Shown piece after piece: positions 1 through 8,149 of a DNA stretch of 64,000 nt. Where the stretch lies: the NCBI RefSeq assembly GCF_007954365.1, contig NZ_VOLO01000001.1:372001-436000 (forward strand), given 5' to 3'. Origin of the DNA: Frigoribacterium sp. ACAM 257 (GTDB lineage Bacteria > Actinomycetota > Actinomycetes > Actinomycetales > Microbacteriaceae). Made by a program: the position numbers and the translations under genes. The notes below the pieces were generated by a model. The model was given only the letters and a program-made list of their open reading frames with translations. It was not told the DNA's origin and searched no databases. Position 1 is the first letter of the stretch. The number at the start of each line of letters is the position of its first letter.

Positions 1-1761
1 GCGCTGGCCGAGGAGCGCGCCGTCCAGGCGAGCTGGACGGCGCGTGTGGCGTGGCGCGACCTGCTCGAGGTCGCCGAGCACCGTGACGCCGCCCGGCGGC
101 TCGGGGTGCCAGGAGCTCCCGGAGCGCCCGCGGACGAGGCGAGCCGGCACGAGGCGAGCCGGGACGAGGCGAGCCGGGACGAGGCGAGCATCGGCGACGG
201 CGCGGCCTCCGCTCTGCTCCCCGTCCCCGCGTCGGTGGTCGGGATCGTCGACCTGCCCGGGTGGGACGCCGTGTGGCGGTCGGTGGCGGGGCACCTCGCC
301 GTCGTCGTCGACTCCGGGACGGCGAGGGAGCTCGCCGCCATGACCCCGGCAGACCGCGGCTGGGAGGCCGACCCCCTCACCGAGGGCGTCTGGGACGCCG
401 TCTGGACGGAGCAGGTGCGACCGCTCGACGGCGCGGGCGTCGTCGCCCTCTGGGCGCCGTGGGCCCGCGCGACCGGTCGTGACCTCGCCGCCGGCGACGC
501 CGTCGATCCGTCGTCGCGGCCCGACGCGCCCGACGCTCCGCTCGACGCCGTGCTCCAGGACCTGGGCGACGTCGTCGACGTGCTGGTCGAGGCGGCCCTC
601 GAGGTGCGGATGGCGGCGACGGGAGGCGGCGGGGCCCTCGAGGCCGCCGGCGCGGGCGCCGTCGCCGCTGCGGTCGCGGTCGTCCCCCGGGCCCGAGCGG
701 CCGACCACGACACCCGCGCACTGGTGGCGGCCCTCGCCGAGCGCGGCCGCATGCGAGTCGTCGACGAGCCGGGTGCCGAGCTCGCGGTGGGCAACGGCGA
801 CACGGGGTTCCAGGTCGTCGTCTCGGCCCGTGGCGCGGACGTGGCCAGCACGGAGCGGGGCACGTCTCGTGTCCGTGCCGCGGCGGGCACCCTGGACCTT
901 GCCCTCAGGGTGCTCCTCTGGGAACTGCGAGTCCCCGTGCGGGCCGCACTCGGACTGCCCCGGATCGCCCTGGTCGACGACGTCGGCCAGGTCCCGTCCG
1001 ACGTCGACGTCGAGCTCGAGGAGCGGACGACGATCCTGTCCTGGGAGACGGGCGGCACGGTCGAGCGGGTCGCCTTCGTCGGGTCGGGGCACCGTCGGTC
1101 GGCCGTCGGCTTCTCCCGTGTCGCACACCGAGACGCCGCGGAGATCGTCGCGCTCGTGCTGGAGCCGGGACCGGCTCCCGTGACGGGACCGGCGCCCGCG
1201 ACGGGGGCGGCGCCCGCGACGGGACCGGCGCCCGCGACTGCACCTGCCGCGGCCACGGCGCCCTCGCCCGCGCCCGCCTCAGCTCCGACACCGCCGCTCG
1301 CACCCGCACAGGGCGTCGTCGTCGCGGGCACGGGCCGACGCGCTGCCGGGTTCATGGTCGACGCGGTGCTCTCTGTCGTCGTCCTCTACGGCGCGTTGTT
1401 CGCCGCCGCCGCGCTGGTCCCGGACAGAGCCGTCCAGACGACCGTCGTGCCCGCGGCGTTCGTCACCGCCGAGCTGCTGTGGCTCTGCGGGCTGGCCGTC
1501 GCCGTGGGCAGGTCGGGGAGGACGCCGGGCAAGGCCCTGCTCGGCCTGCAGGTCGTCAGCGCCGACGAGCCCGGCCGGGTGATCGGGATCGGCAGGGCGT
1601 TCGTCCGGGGCCTCGTCGTCGTGCCGCTCGGCCTCCTCTGGCCCTGGCTCCTGCTCCTGCTGCTGTCTGCCACGACCCTCGACCGGTCGGGCAGGGGGAG
1701 GGGCTGGCACGACCGGGCTGCCCACAGCCAGGTGGTCGACGTGCGGCGGGGCCTCAGGTGA
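1..1761 (+). CDS. RDD family membrane protein, 5' end beyond the window
   Basis: The frame is open from base 1, so the start lies to the left; an internal GTG at 46 is not needed as a start. The C-terminal ~150 residues form an RDD domain: hydrophobic segments around 1350-1410, 1455-1505 and 1600-1680, the motif GRTPGKALLGLQ, and a basic end with DRSGRGRGWHDRAAH. Before it lies a long acidic, alanine-rich cytoplasmic-type region and a Pro/Ala/Thr linker. Near the visible N-terminus is a short DEASR tandem repeat. RDD proteins are membrane proteins of mostly unknown transport or accessory function, and they recur in actinobacterial type VII secretion loci. The neighbouring DUF6177 gene supports that setting, but the secretion core itself is not visible. 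The stop overlaps the convergent gene's stop by 8 nt. Confidence 0.75.
   Translation, partial: ALAEERAVQASWTARVAWRDLLEVAEHRDAARRLGVPGAPGAPADEASRHEASRDEASRDEASIGDGAASALLPVPASVVGIVDLPGWDAVWRSVAGHLAVVVDSGTARELAAMTPADRGWEADPLTEGVWDAVWTEQVRPLDGAGVVALWAPWARATGRDLAAGDAVDPSSRPDAPDAPLDAVLQDLGDVVDVLVEAALEVRMAATGGGGALEAAGAGAVAAAVAVVPRARAADHDTRALVAALAERGRMRVVDEPGAELAVGNGDTGFQVVVSARGADVASTERGTSRVRAAAGTLDLALRVLLWELRVPVRAALGLPRIALVDDVGQVPSDVDVELEERTTILSWETGGTVERVAFVGSGHRRSAVGFSRVAHRDAAEIVALVLEPGPAPVTGPAPATGAAPATGPAPATAPAAATAPSPAPASAPTPPLAPAQGVVVAGTGRRAAGFMVDAVLSVVVLYGALFAAAALVPDRAVQTTVVPAAFVTAELLWLCGLAVAVGRSGRTPGKALLGLQVVSADEPGRVIGIGRAFVRGLVVVPLGLLWPWLLLLLLSATTLDRSGRGRGWHDRAAHSQVVDVRRGLR
133..189. repeat. 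15-bp tandem repeat encoding DEASR
   Basis: About 3.8 copies of the unit GACGAGGCGAGCCGG, with one base changed in copy 2 (DEASR becomes HEASR). It is in frame within the RDD gene, so copy number changes would keep the frame. Confidence 0.9.
1171..1255. repeat. Pro/Ala/Thr-rich low-complexity linker
   Basis: Degenerate repeats of a PAPATG-type unit lie in the RDD gene just before the membrane domain. This looks like a flexible spacer between the soluble part and the RDD domain. Confidence 0.8.
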
Positions 1762-2686
1762 GGACGGCCCGCAGGTGCTCGGCGACGATCGCGTCGATGA
1801 CTCCGGCGACGGCCGCCTCGACTGCCGGGACGACCTCGGGGGAGGCGACGCGCGCCTCCTCGAGGCCCAGCTCGGGGTCGACCGACTCGACCGCGTCCAC
1901 GGCCGGCAGCACGCCGGCGTCGACGGCTTCGGCGTGCAGCCGGAGGAGCGTCGCGACACGGTGGGGCGCGATGACGTCGAGCACCACGGCGTCGCGCACG
2001 CGGAGCGCGACGTGCCCGAGCGTGAGCTCCGGGGCGTCGGACTCGTCGGCGGGCGTGGCCTCGGGCGACGACGCCACGGGGGAGGCCGCGGTCTGCTGCG
2101 CGATGCTCGCGAGCACCCCCGGCCAGCCCCAGCGGTCGGCCAGGCCGGCGAGCGAGGCGGGAAGGATCGCCGCGGGCGTGGTGGTCGCGGCGGGGGCGGC
2201 AGGCGACCCGGAGGCGGTCGGCGCGGTCGGGGCGGCAGGCGTGACGCCCTCGGGCAGCCACTCGGGCCGGTACTTCTCCGCACGCGGGAAGCGCTCGAGG
2301 TCGGCGGCGTAGTCCGCGTCCGACGGGACGACGTCGTCGCCCGTCGCCTCGAACGGCGAGGCGGCGTCGTCGAACACCCGGCGCTCGCCGTTGAAGCGGG
2401 CGGTGAACGAGCCGTCGGACGAGAGGGTCAGCACGAGCGAGAACCAGGTGCCGCGCTCGGGATCGGCCATCGCCTCGCGGAGCTGCGTGCCGAGGGCCGC
2501 CACGTCGGGGGTCGCGAGGTCCTGCTTCGCGCTGCCGGCCGCGTCGAGCGCGTCGACCCAGGTCCGGCTGACGTCGCCGACCTGGAGGAGGAAGAGCGTC
2601 GCCTCCGCCCAGTCGACGTCGGCCATCGACTCGGCGACACGGGCGGCGATCTGGTTCTGCAGGTCCTGCTGTCGGGCGACGTCCAC
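1754..2686 (-). CDS. Hypothetical protein with YezG/DUF600-like N-terminal domain
   Basis: A 310-residue protein with a GTG start at 2686. Residues ~1-150 resemble the YezG (DUF600) immunity-protein fold: an acidic, aromatic-rich domain with a segment like TWFSLVLTLSSDGSF, then FNGERRVFD, and an ending of the type YAADLERFP...PEWLPEG, which is characteristic of that family. An Ala/Pro/Thr linker (~150-185) leads to a second, unrecognised alpha-helical domain. YezG-like proteins are best known as immunity partners of LXG/polymorphic toxins; in actinobacteria related proteins also sit in type VII secretion loci without an obvious toxin. No toxin is visible beside it. A TAGTCT-like -10 on the minus strand lies near 2759-2764. 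Confidence 0.55.
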   Translation of the reverse strand: MDVARQQDLQNQIAARVAESMADVDWAEATLFLLQVGDVSRTWVDALDAAGSAKQDLATPDVAALGTQLREAMADPERGTWFSLVLTLSSDGSFTARFNGERRVFDDAASPFEATGDDVVPSDADYAADLERFPRAEKYRPEWLPEGVTPAAPTAPTASGSPAAPAATTTPAAILPASLAGLADRWGWPGVLASIAQQTAASPVASSPEATPADESDAPELTLGHVALRVRDAVVLDVIAPHRVATLLRLHAEAVDAGVLPAVDAVESVDPELGLEEARVASPEVVPAVEAAVAGVIDAIVAEHLRAVLT

Positions 2687-2850
2687 GTCGGGGCCTCTCG
2701 GTCGTGATCGGGGATCGGGAGCGGTGCCGACGCGGCGGGCGTCGCGGACGGCACCGACAGACTATTCGCCCGGCCCGCCTCCTGCCCTCTTCCCGACGAG
2801 CTGGCTCCTGCACCGGTCACCGCCCAGGGGCCTGGAGCAGACTTGTCGTC

Positions 2851-4041
2851 GTGGGCACCCCTATCCGACACCCGTTGATCGACGCCGTGAGCGCGCGCGT
2901 CGTCCGGGTCGACAGCCGGTCCCGCGTCGTCAGGCTGAGCCCGCCCCTCGCCGACCTCCTCGCCCGACGTCGCGGCCGGCGCCGGGTCGTCCTCGTCACG
3001 GGTGAGTCCTCCCGCCTGACCGTGGGCACACGGGCAGCGCTCGTGCACGCCGGCGCAGCCTGGGCCGTGACCGACGAGCACGGCGACCTCCGCGACGGCC
3101 TGACCGGGTCCCCGTACGCCGACCTCGACGCGGCGGGCTGGCCGCCGACAGGCGGGGACGGCCCGGACGACGACGCGCTCGCCCAGGAGACGACGGCAGT
3201 CAGGGAGGCGGTCGACACGACCGCCCAGCTGTCGGTCGACCTCACGGTGCTGCACCGCACCGACCACGACACGACCCTGGGCGGCGCGGTCGAGGCCCTC
3301 TCCGAGGCCGTAGCCGGAGCCGTCCCCGACCGCTGGGGCGAGACCGAGCCGCTGCGTCGGCCCTGGGACCGGTGGGTGCTGACCCAGAGCGCGCGGCACG
3401 CCGCGCCCGAGCTCGTCCGGGTGGTCGTCGAGGGGCCGGGCCTCTCGGGCACCGTCACGGCACGCGTGACGGAGAACGGCATCGAGGAGACGACGGCGCT
3501 CACGATCACCGTGCCCGTCGTCGCCGCTGCGGGCCGTGCCGAGACCGACCCCGTCGACGCCGCCGTCGAACGACTCACGGAGGCGCTGTCGGAGATCGCC
3601 CGCACCTCCGTCCCCACCTTCGCCCTGGTGGTGGCACGCGAGGGCGAGCCCGACCGCAGCGTCCGGGCCGTCACGTACCCGCCGCCCAACCCGGTGGTCC
3701 TGCTGATTGGTGCTCCGTCCGTCGCGCGGCTGGGCCTGGCAGCCTCGACGATCCCCGTCCCCCGGCCCGTGACCGTGGTGGGGCGTCCGCGCCTGCCGGC
3801 CTACGTCGTGTCGCTCGGCGACGCCGCCACGTCGGGGTGGGACGCGCTGCACGACACCCTCGACGCGGTGGGACCCGAGCGCCTGGCCGAGATGGTGTCG
3901 CCGCCGCTCCTGGAGGCGTGGGAGGACGACCTCCACGAGCACGACCTCCTGCACGAGGGGCGAGGCGCCGGGCCCGAGGCCCGGGTCGACGACCAGGCCG
4001 ACACCGACACCGACGAGGAGGCGCCCCCCGGTGCCCCGTGA
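2851..4041 (+). CDS. DUF6177 family protein
   Basis: A 396-residue protein. I chose GTG 2851 because CAGACT (2838-2843), a plausible -10, sits 7 nt before it, which fits leaderless initiation; a longer frame back to 2704 would overlap the divergent gene's leader. The protein starts with HPLIDAVSARVVRVD and carries the block LGGAVEALSEA ... RWGETEPLRRPWD ... ELVRVVVEGPG, which I recognise as DUF6177. The C-terminus is acidic. Members are reported mainly from actinobacteria, usually beside type VII secretion genes; their biochemical function is unknown. The next gene overlaps it by 11 nt, so the two are probably translated together. Confidence 0.7.
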   Translation: MGTPIRHPLIDAVSARVVRVDSRSRVVRLSPPLADLLARRRGRRRVVLVTGESSRLTVGTRAALVHAGAAWAVTDEHGDLRDGLTGSPYADLDAAGWPPTGGDGPDDDALAQETTAVREAVDTTAQLSVDLTVLHRTDHDTTLGGAVEALSEAVAGAVPDRWGETEPLRRPWDRWVLTQSARHAAPELVRVVVEGPGLSGTVTARVTENGIEETTALTITVPVVAAAGRAETDPVDAAVERLTEALSEIARTSVPTFALVVAREGEPDRSVRAVTYPPPNPVVLLIGAPSVARLGLAASTIPVPRPVTVVGRPRLPAYVVSLGDAATSGWDALHDTLDAVGPERLAEMVSPPLLEAWEDDLHEHDLLHEGRGAGPEARVDDQADTDTDEEAPPGAP

Positions 4042-4378
4042 CATCACGATCCTGAGTCCGCACGTCGTCGACGTCCTCGACCTCGCCACGGCGGCCAGGG
4101 CGGTCGACGAGTCCCTCGGCGTCCGCGAGATCGACGGCGGAGCGGCCCTGCAGGTGTTCGGCGGCTCGGGCGACGCCGTCCTCACCGTCTTCGGCTCCGA
4201 GGAGATCACGGTCGCCGGCGAGATCGAGCGCCTGCTGCCCGACCCGCCCGGCGTCCGCCTTCCCGTGCACTGGGTCGACGCGGTCGCGCCTCACGGCGCC
4301 GACGGGGAGCGAGGGGTCTCGGTGGCCCTCCGGCTCGCGCTCGGACTCGAGGCCACCTGCATCGTCGAGGACGACTGA
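4031..4378 (+). CDS. Small hypothetical protein, partner of the DUF6177 gene
   Basis: A 115-residue acidic protein with a GTG start inside the last codons of the DUF6177 gene. It has alternating short beta-like stretches (ALQVFGG, AVLTVFG) and no signal peptide or membrane segment. I do not recognise the family. The overlap suggests translational coupling and a joint function with DUF6177. A strong terminator follows directly. Confidence 0.65.
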   Translation: MPRDITILSPHVVDVLDLATAARAVDESLGVREIDGGAALQVFGGSGDAVLTVFGSEEITVAGEIERLLPDPPGVRLPVHWVDAVAPHGADGERGVSVALRLALGLEATCIVEDD

Positions 4379-4410
4379 GGGCCCGGCACCACCGAGGTGG
4401 TGCCGGGCCC
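4379..4410. terminator. Bidirectional terminator hairpin
   Basis: The arm GGGCCCGGCACCACC (4379-4393) pairs perfectly with 4396-4410; 4377-4378 also pair with 4411-4412. It lies between the convergent stops of the DUF6177 partner gene and sdhB. Confidence 0.85.
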
Positions 4411-4437
4411 TCAGCCTGGCGCGGGTGCGCGGCGGGA

Positions 4438-5205
4438 TCAGCTCACGGGTGCGACGCTGCCGCGCAGCACGGCGTTCTTGACCTCGGCGATCGCCTTCGT
4501 CACCTGGATGCCGCGGGGGCACGCCTCGGTGCAGTTGAAGGTCGTGCGGCAGCGCCACACGCCCTCCTTGTCGTTGAGGATGTCGAGGCGGACCTGGGCG
4601 CCCTCGTCACGCGAGTCGAAGATGAAGCGGTGCGCGTTGACGATGGCGGCCGGGCCGAAGTACTGGCCGTCGGTCCAGAACACGGGGCAGCTGGACGTGC
4701 ACGCGGCGCACAGGATGCACTTGGTCGTGTCGTCGAAGCGCTCGCGCTGGGTGGCGCTCTGGATGCGCTCCTTCTCGGGCTTCGAGGAGGCCATCAGGAA
4801 CGGCTGGATCTCGCGGTACGACTGGAAGAACGGCTCCATGTCGACGACGAGGTCCTTCTCGAGGGGCAGGCCCTTGATCGCCTCGACGTAGATCGGCTGG
4901 CTGAGGTCGAGATCCTTGATCAGGGTCTTGCAGGCGAGGCGGTTGCGACCGTTGATGCGCATCGCGTCCGAGCCGCAGACGCCGTGGGCGCACGAGCGAC
5001 GGAACGTCAGCGAGCCGTCCTGCTCCCACTTGATCTGGTGCAGGGCGTCGAGCACGCGGTCGGTGGGCAGCACCTGCACGTCGAAGTCCTGCCAGCGCGG
5101 CTCGTCGTCGACCTCGGGGTCGAACCGGCGGATGATGAGCGTCGCCGTGAAGGTGGGGACCGCGTCGGAGGCGGTGGGGGCGTTCTCGAGGACTGCGGAG
5201 CTCAT
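4438..5205 (-). CDS. sdhB: Succinate dehydrogenase iron-sulfur subunit
   Basis: A 255-residue protein that carries electrons from the SdhA flavin through three Fe-S clusters to membrane quinone (respiratory complex II, TCA cycle). The N-terminal ferredoxin domain has the 2Fe-2S cysteines in SCAHGVCGSD (72, 77) and Cys92. The C-terminal domain has CILCAACTSSCP (163-173) and CRTTFNCTEACP (219-229) for the 4Fe-4S and 3Fe-4S clusters. Length is normal. ATG 5205 lies 2 nt after the sdhA stop, so the two are translated together. Last gene of sdhCDAB. Confidence 0.97.
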   Translation of the reverse strand: MSSAVLENAPTASDAVPTFTATLIIRRFDPEVDDEPRWQDFDVQVLPTDRVLDALHQIKWEQDGSLTFRRSCAHGVCGSDAMRINGRNRLACKTLIKDLDLSQPIYVEAIKGLPLEKDLVVDMEPFFQSYREIQPFLMASSKPEKERIQSATQRERFDDTTKCILCAACTSSCPVFWTDGQYFGPAAIVNAHRFIFDSRDEGAQVRLDILNDKEGVWRCRTTFNCTEACPRGIQVTKAIAEVKNAVLRGSVAPVS

Positions 5206-5207
5206 GC

Positions 5208-7025
5208 TCAGTACTTCCGTTCCATCGGCTGGTAGTTCGTGATCACGACGGGCTTGGTGTCGAGTCGGATGTGGTCGCCCGCGAGCGACGAGTGCGGGTC
5301 GCCGGTCAGGTAGGCCATCGTGTGGACGAGCCAGTTCTCGTCGTCGCGCGTCGGGTAGTCCTCGCGGAAGTGGCCTCCGCGGCTCTCCTGGCGCGACCGG
5401 GCCGAGTACACGACGACCTCGGCGAGGTCGAGCAGGAACCCGAGCTCGATCGCCTCGAGCAGGTCCGTGTTGAAGCGCTTGCCCTTGTCCTGGACGGAGA
5501 TGTTCTTGAAGCGGTCGCGCAGGTCGGCGATGACGTGCGTCACCTCGTCGAGCGTCTCCTCGGTGCGGAAGACCTGGGCGTTGCGGTCCATGCTGTCCTG
5601 CAGCTCCTTGCGGAGCGTCGCGATGCGCTCGGTGCCGGTCGCGTTCCGCACGTCGGCCACGAGCCCGCGGACGAAGCCCGCCGGGTCCTCCGGCAGCGGC
5701 ACGAACTCGGCGGTCCTGGCGAACTCGACGGCGTTGTTGCCGGCGCGCTTGCCGAAGACGTTGATGTCGAGCAGCGAGTTGGTCCCGAGCCGGTTCGACC
5801 CGTGCACGCTGACGCAGGCGCACTCGCCGGCGGCGTACAGGCCCGGCACGACGGTCGTGTTGTCGCTGAGCACCTCGGCGTGGACGTTCGTGGGGATGCC
5901 GCCCATCGCGTAGTGCGCCGTCGGCAGCACGGGCACGGGCTCCGTGTAGGGCTCGACGCCGAGGTAGGTGCGGGCGAACTCCGTGATGTCGGGCAGCTTC
6001 GCGTCGATCACGGCCGGGTCGAGGTGCGTGATGTCGAGGTAGACGTACTCCTTGTGCGGGCCGCCCCCGCGACCCTCGCGGATCTCGGTCGCCATGCAGC
6101 GGGCGACGATGTCGCGCGGCGCCAGGTCCTTGATGGTGGGGGCGTAGCGCTCCATGAAGCGCTCGCCCTCGCTGTTGCGCAGGATGGCGCCCTCGCCGCG
6201 AGCGGCCTCGGACAGGAGGATGCCGAGGCCGGCGAGGCCGGTCGGGTGGAACTGGAAGAACTCCATGTCCTCGAGAGGGAGGCCCTTGCGCCAGATAATG
6301 CCGACCCCGTCGCCCGTCAGGGTGTGGGCGTTGGACGTCGTCTTGTAGATCTTGCCGAAGCCGCCCGTGGCGAAGACCACGGACTTGCCCTGGAACACGT
6401 GCAGCTCGCCGGTGGCGAGCTCGAGCGCCACGACGCCGGCCGGCCGTGCCACGCCGTCGACCTCGCCCATGATCAGGTCGAGCACGTAGAACTCGTTGTA
6501 GAAGTCGATGCCGAGCTTGACGCAGTTCTGGTACAGCGTCTGGAGGATCATGTGCCCCGTGCGGTCGGCGGCGTAGCAGGCACGACGCACGGGGGCCTTG
6601 CCGTGCTCGGCGGTGTGGCCGCCGAAGCGGCGCTGGTCGATCTTGCCCTCGGGCGTGCGGTTGAACGGCAGGCCCATGTTCTCGAGGTCGAGGACGGCGT
6701 CGATGGCTTCCTTCGCGAGGATCTCGGCGGCGTCCTGGTCGACGAGGTAGTCGCCTCCCTTGACCGTGTCGAAGGTGTGCCACTCCCAGTTGTCGTCCTC
6801 GACGTTGGCGAGGGCCGCGGCCATGCCGCCCTGGGCGGCTCCCGTGTGCGAGCGGGTCGGGTAGAGCTTCGAGATCACGGCCGTGCGGGCGTTGGGCCCG
6901 GCCTCGATCGCGGCGCGCATCCCCGCGCCGCCGGCGCCGACGATCACGACGTCGTGCTGGTGGTAGTGGATGCCGTCGACGACGGAGTCCTGGTCGGACG
7001 AGGCGGGAGCGGAGGGAGTGGTCAC
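5208..7025 (-). CDS. sdhA: Succinate dehydrogenase flavoprotein subunit
   Basis: A 605-residue catalytic subunit that oxidises succinate to fumarate. The FAD dinucleotide motif [11 protein letters not shown] is near residues 28-37, and the covalent flavin-attachment region [14 protein letters not shown] contains His60. Further conserved blocks include [15 protein letters not shown], the substrate arginine region [26 protein letters not shown] and [12 protein letters not shown]. Full length. It sits between the membrane anchor gene sdhD and sdhB in one leftward operon. Confidence 0.98.
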   Translation of the reverse strand: MTTPSAPASSDQDSVVDGIHYHQHDVVIVGAGGAGMRAAIEAGPNARTAVISKLYPTRSHTGAAQGGMAAALANVEDDNWEWHTFDTVKGGDYLVDQDAAEILAKEAIDAVLDLENMGLPFNRTPEGKIDQRRFGGHTAEHGKAPVRRACYAADRTGHMILQTLYQNCVKLGIDFYNEFYVLDLIMGEVDGVARPAGVVALELATGELHVFQGKSVVFATGGFGKIYKTTSNAHTLTGDGVGIIWRKGLPLEDMEFFQFHPTGLAGLGILLSEAARGEGAILRNSEGERFMERYAPTIKDLAPRDIVARCMATEIREGRGGGPHKEYVYLDITHLDPAVIDAKLPDITEFARTYLGVEPYTEPVPVLPTAHYAMGGIPTNVHAEVLSDNTTVVPGLYAAGECACVSVHGSNRLGTNSLLDINVFGKRAGNNAVEFARTAEFVPLPEDPAGFVRGLVADVRNATGTERIATLRKELQDSMDRNAQVFRTEETLDEVTHVIADLRDRFKNISVQDKGKRFNTDLLEAIELGFLLDLAEVVVYSARSRQESRGGHFREDYPTRDDENWLVHTMAYLTGDPHSSLAGDHIRLDTKPVVITNYQPMERKY

Positions 7026-7097
7026 AGTTCTTTCCGAGGGACGGTGGTGCCGGCGGCGGGGCAGGTCGAGGAGGCGGTGGTCGTCACGCCGAGGAGG

Positions 7098-7544
7098 TCA
7101 GGCCGAGCAGATGGACGGCAGCATGTCCGCCGGCGCGTTGGCCGGGCACGGGTCGAAGGTCCAGACGACGAGCGTGCCGAGGAGGAGGAGCACGGCCGCC
7201 GAGACGACGAGCGTCCCCAGCAGGACGCGGCGCACGGCGGGGCGCCCGACGTAGTCGTTGACGATCGTGCGCATGCCGTTCGAGCCGTGGATCAGCGCGA
7301 GCCAGAGGAGCAGCGTGTCGTAGACCTGCCAGAACGGGTTCGCCCACTTGCCGGCGACGAAGCCCCAGTCGATGGCCTTGACGCCGCCCTCGCCGGCCAG
7401 CAGGTTGACGAACAGGTGGCCGAAGATCAGCACGACCAGCACGGCGCCGCTGACGCGCATGTAGATCCAGCCCCACTTCTCCCAGTTGGTGCTGCGGCGG
7501 GCGGTGCGCGCGCTGCGCGGGGCCTCGACGGTCTCAGTGGTCAT
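7098..7544 (-). CDS. sdhD: Succinate dehydrogenase membrane anchor subunit
   Basis: A 148-residue protein with three membrane segments (about 30-52, 72-92, 106-128). Histidines in IFGHLFVN and ALIHGSNGMR match the haem/quinone region of complex II anchors. It starts with ATG 7544, 4 nt after the sdhC stop. Position between sdhC and sdhA and the three-helix plan support SdhD. Confidence 0.92.
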   Translation of the reverse strand: MTTETVEAPRSARTARRSTNWEKWGWIYMRVSGAVLVVLIFGHLFVNLLAGEGGVKAIDWGFVAGKWANPFWQVYDTLLLWLALIHGSNGMRTIVNDYVGRPAVRRVLLGTLVVSAAVLLLLGTLVVWTFDPCPANAPADMLPSICSA

Positions 7545-7548
7545 CGCG

Positions 7549-8007
7549 TTACTCCGAGAAGACGTTCATCAGGTGGCGGGGGGCGAAGCCGGCGAACAGC
7601 ACCACGGCCACGCCGATCACGATCCAGAAGAGGAGTCGCTGGTGCTTGGTGGCCGGGGCCCAGAAGTCGATGAGGATGATGCGCAGGCCGTTGAGGGCGT
7701 GGAAGAGGATCGCGGCCACGAGGCCGGTCTCGCCGAGGCCCATGATCGGGTTCTTGTAGGTGCCGATGACCGCGTCGTACGCCTCGGGGCTGATCCGCAC
7801 GAGAGCCGTGTCGAGGATGTGCACGAGGAGGAAGAAGTAGATGCTCACGCCGGTGATGCGGTGCAGCACCCACGACCACATGCCCTCGCGGCCGCGGTAG
7901 AGGGTGCCGGCGAAACGGCCGCCCCTGCGGGGCTCGGGCACGCGCGGCGACGAGCCGCCCGACCTGCCTGCCGGTGACGCCAGTGTTCCCGTCGACTGCT
8001 CAGCCAT
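7549..8007 (-). CDS. sdhC: Succinate dehydrogenase cytochrome b556 subunit
   Basis: A 152-residue cytochrome b subunit of complex II. It has a Pro/Gly-rich N-terminus, then the SdhC signature WSWVLHRITGVSIYFFLLVH with haem-region histidines, ILFHALNGLRIILID, and three membrane helices. I chose ATG 8007 because AGGAGGG (8014-8020) lies 6 nt upstream; an upstream ATG at 8082 would add 25 Pro/Arg-rich residues with no family similarity. First gene of sdhCDAB. Confidence 0.95.
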   Translation of the reverse strand: MAEQSTGTLASPAGRSGGSSPRVPEPRRGGRFAGTLYRGREGMWSWVLHRITGVSIYFFLLVHILDTALVRISPEAYDAVIGTYKNPIMGLGETGLVAAILFHALNGLRIILIDFWAPATKHQRLLFWIVIGVAVVLFAGFAPRHLMNVFSE

Positions 8008-8093
8008 GAGCGGCCCTCCTCGCGGACGAGGCGGTCGGCTGCGATCCGGGGGAGGACAGCCGCGTCCGCCGTGTGCGTTCATAGAACTGTCCC

Positions 8094-8139
8094 AGCATAC
8101 GAGCGGCGTGCGCGCTCCCGCCGCTTAGGCGGGCCTAAG
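8094..8139 (-). promoter_or_regulatory. Putative sdh promoter and upstream palindrome
   Basis: On the minus strand TATGCT (8099-8094) could be a -10 for sdhCDAB, giving a leader of about 80 nt. The inverted repeat CTTAGGcgggCCTAAG spans 8124-8139, roughly 25-40 nt further upstream, where an operator could sit. It may equally be part of a weak terminator for the upstream glycosyltransferase gene, since CCCGCC (8117-8122) also pairs with GGCGGG (8128-8133). Confidence 0.4.
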
Positions 8140-8149
8140 AACGGTCGAT

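Noticed and set aside
1171-1255. Short regular repeats considered as a CRISPR or VNTR
   Set aside because: Units are in frame, very short and encode a Pro/Ala/Thr linker; there are no spacers.
5271-7673. 800-codon open frame on the plus strand opposite sdhA and sdhD
   Set aside because: It mirrors sdhA/sdhD codons in very GC-rich DNA; the product is a low-complexity Val/Arg/Asp mix and the minus-strand genes have all family motifs.
8124-8139. Iron-regulator (DtxR/IdeR) box upstream of sdh
   Set aside because: The TTAGG half-sites are too close together compared with the 19-bp consensus, so I leave it as an unnamed palindrome.
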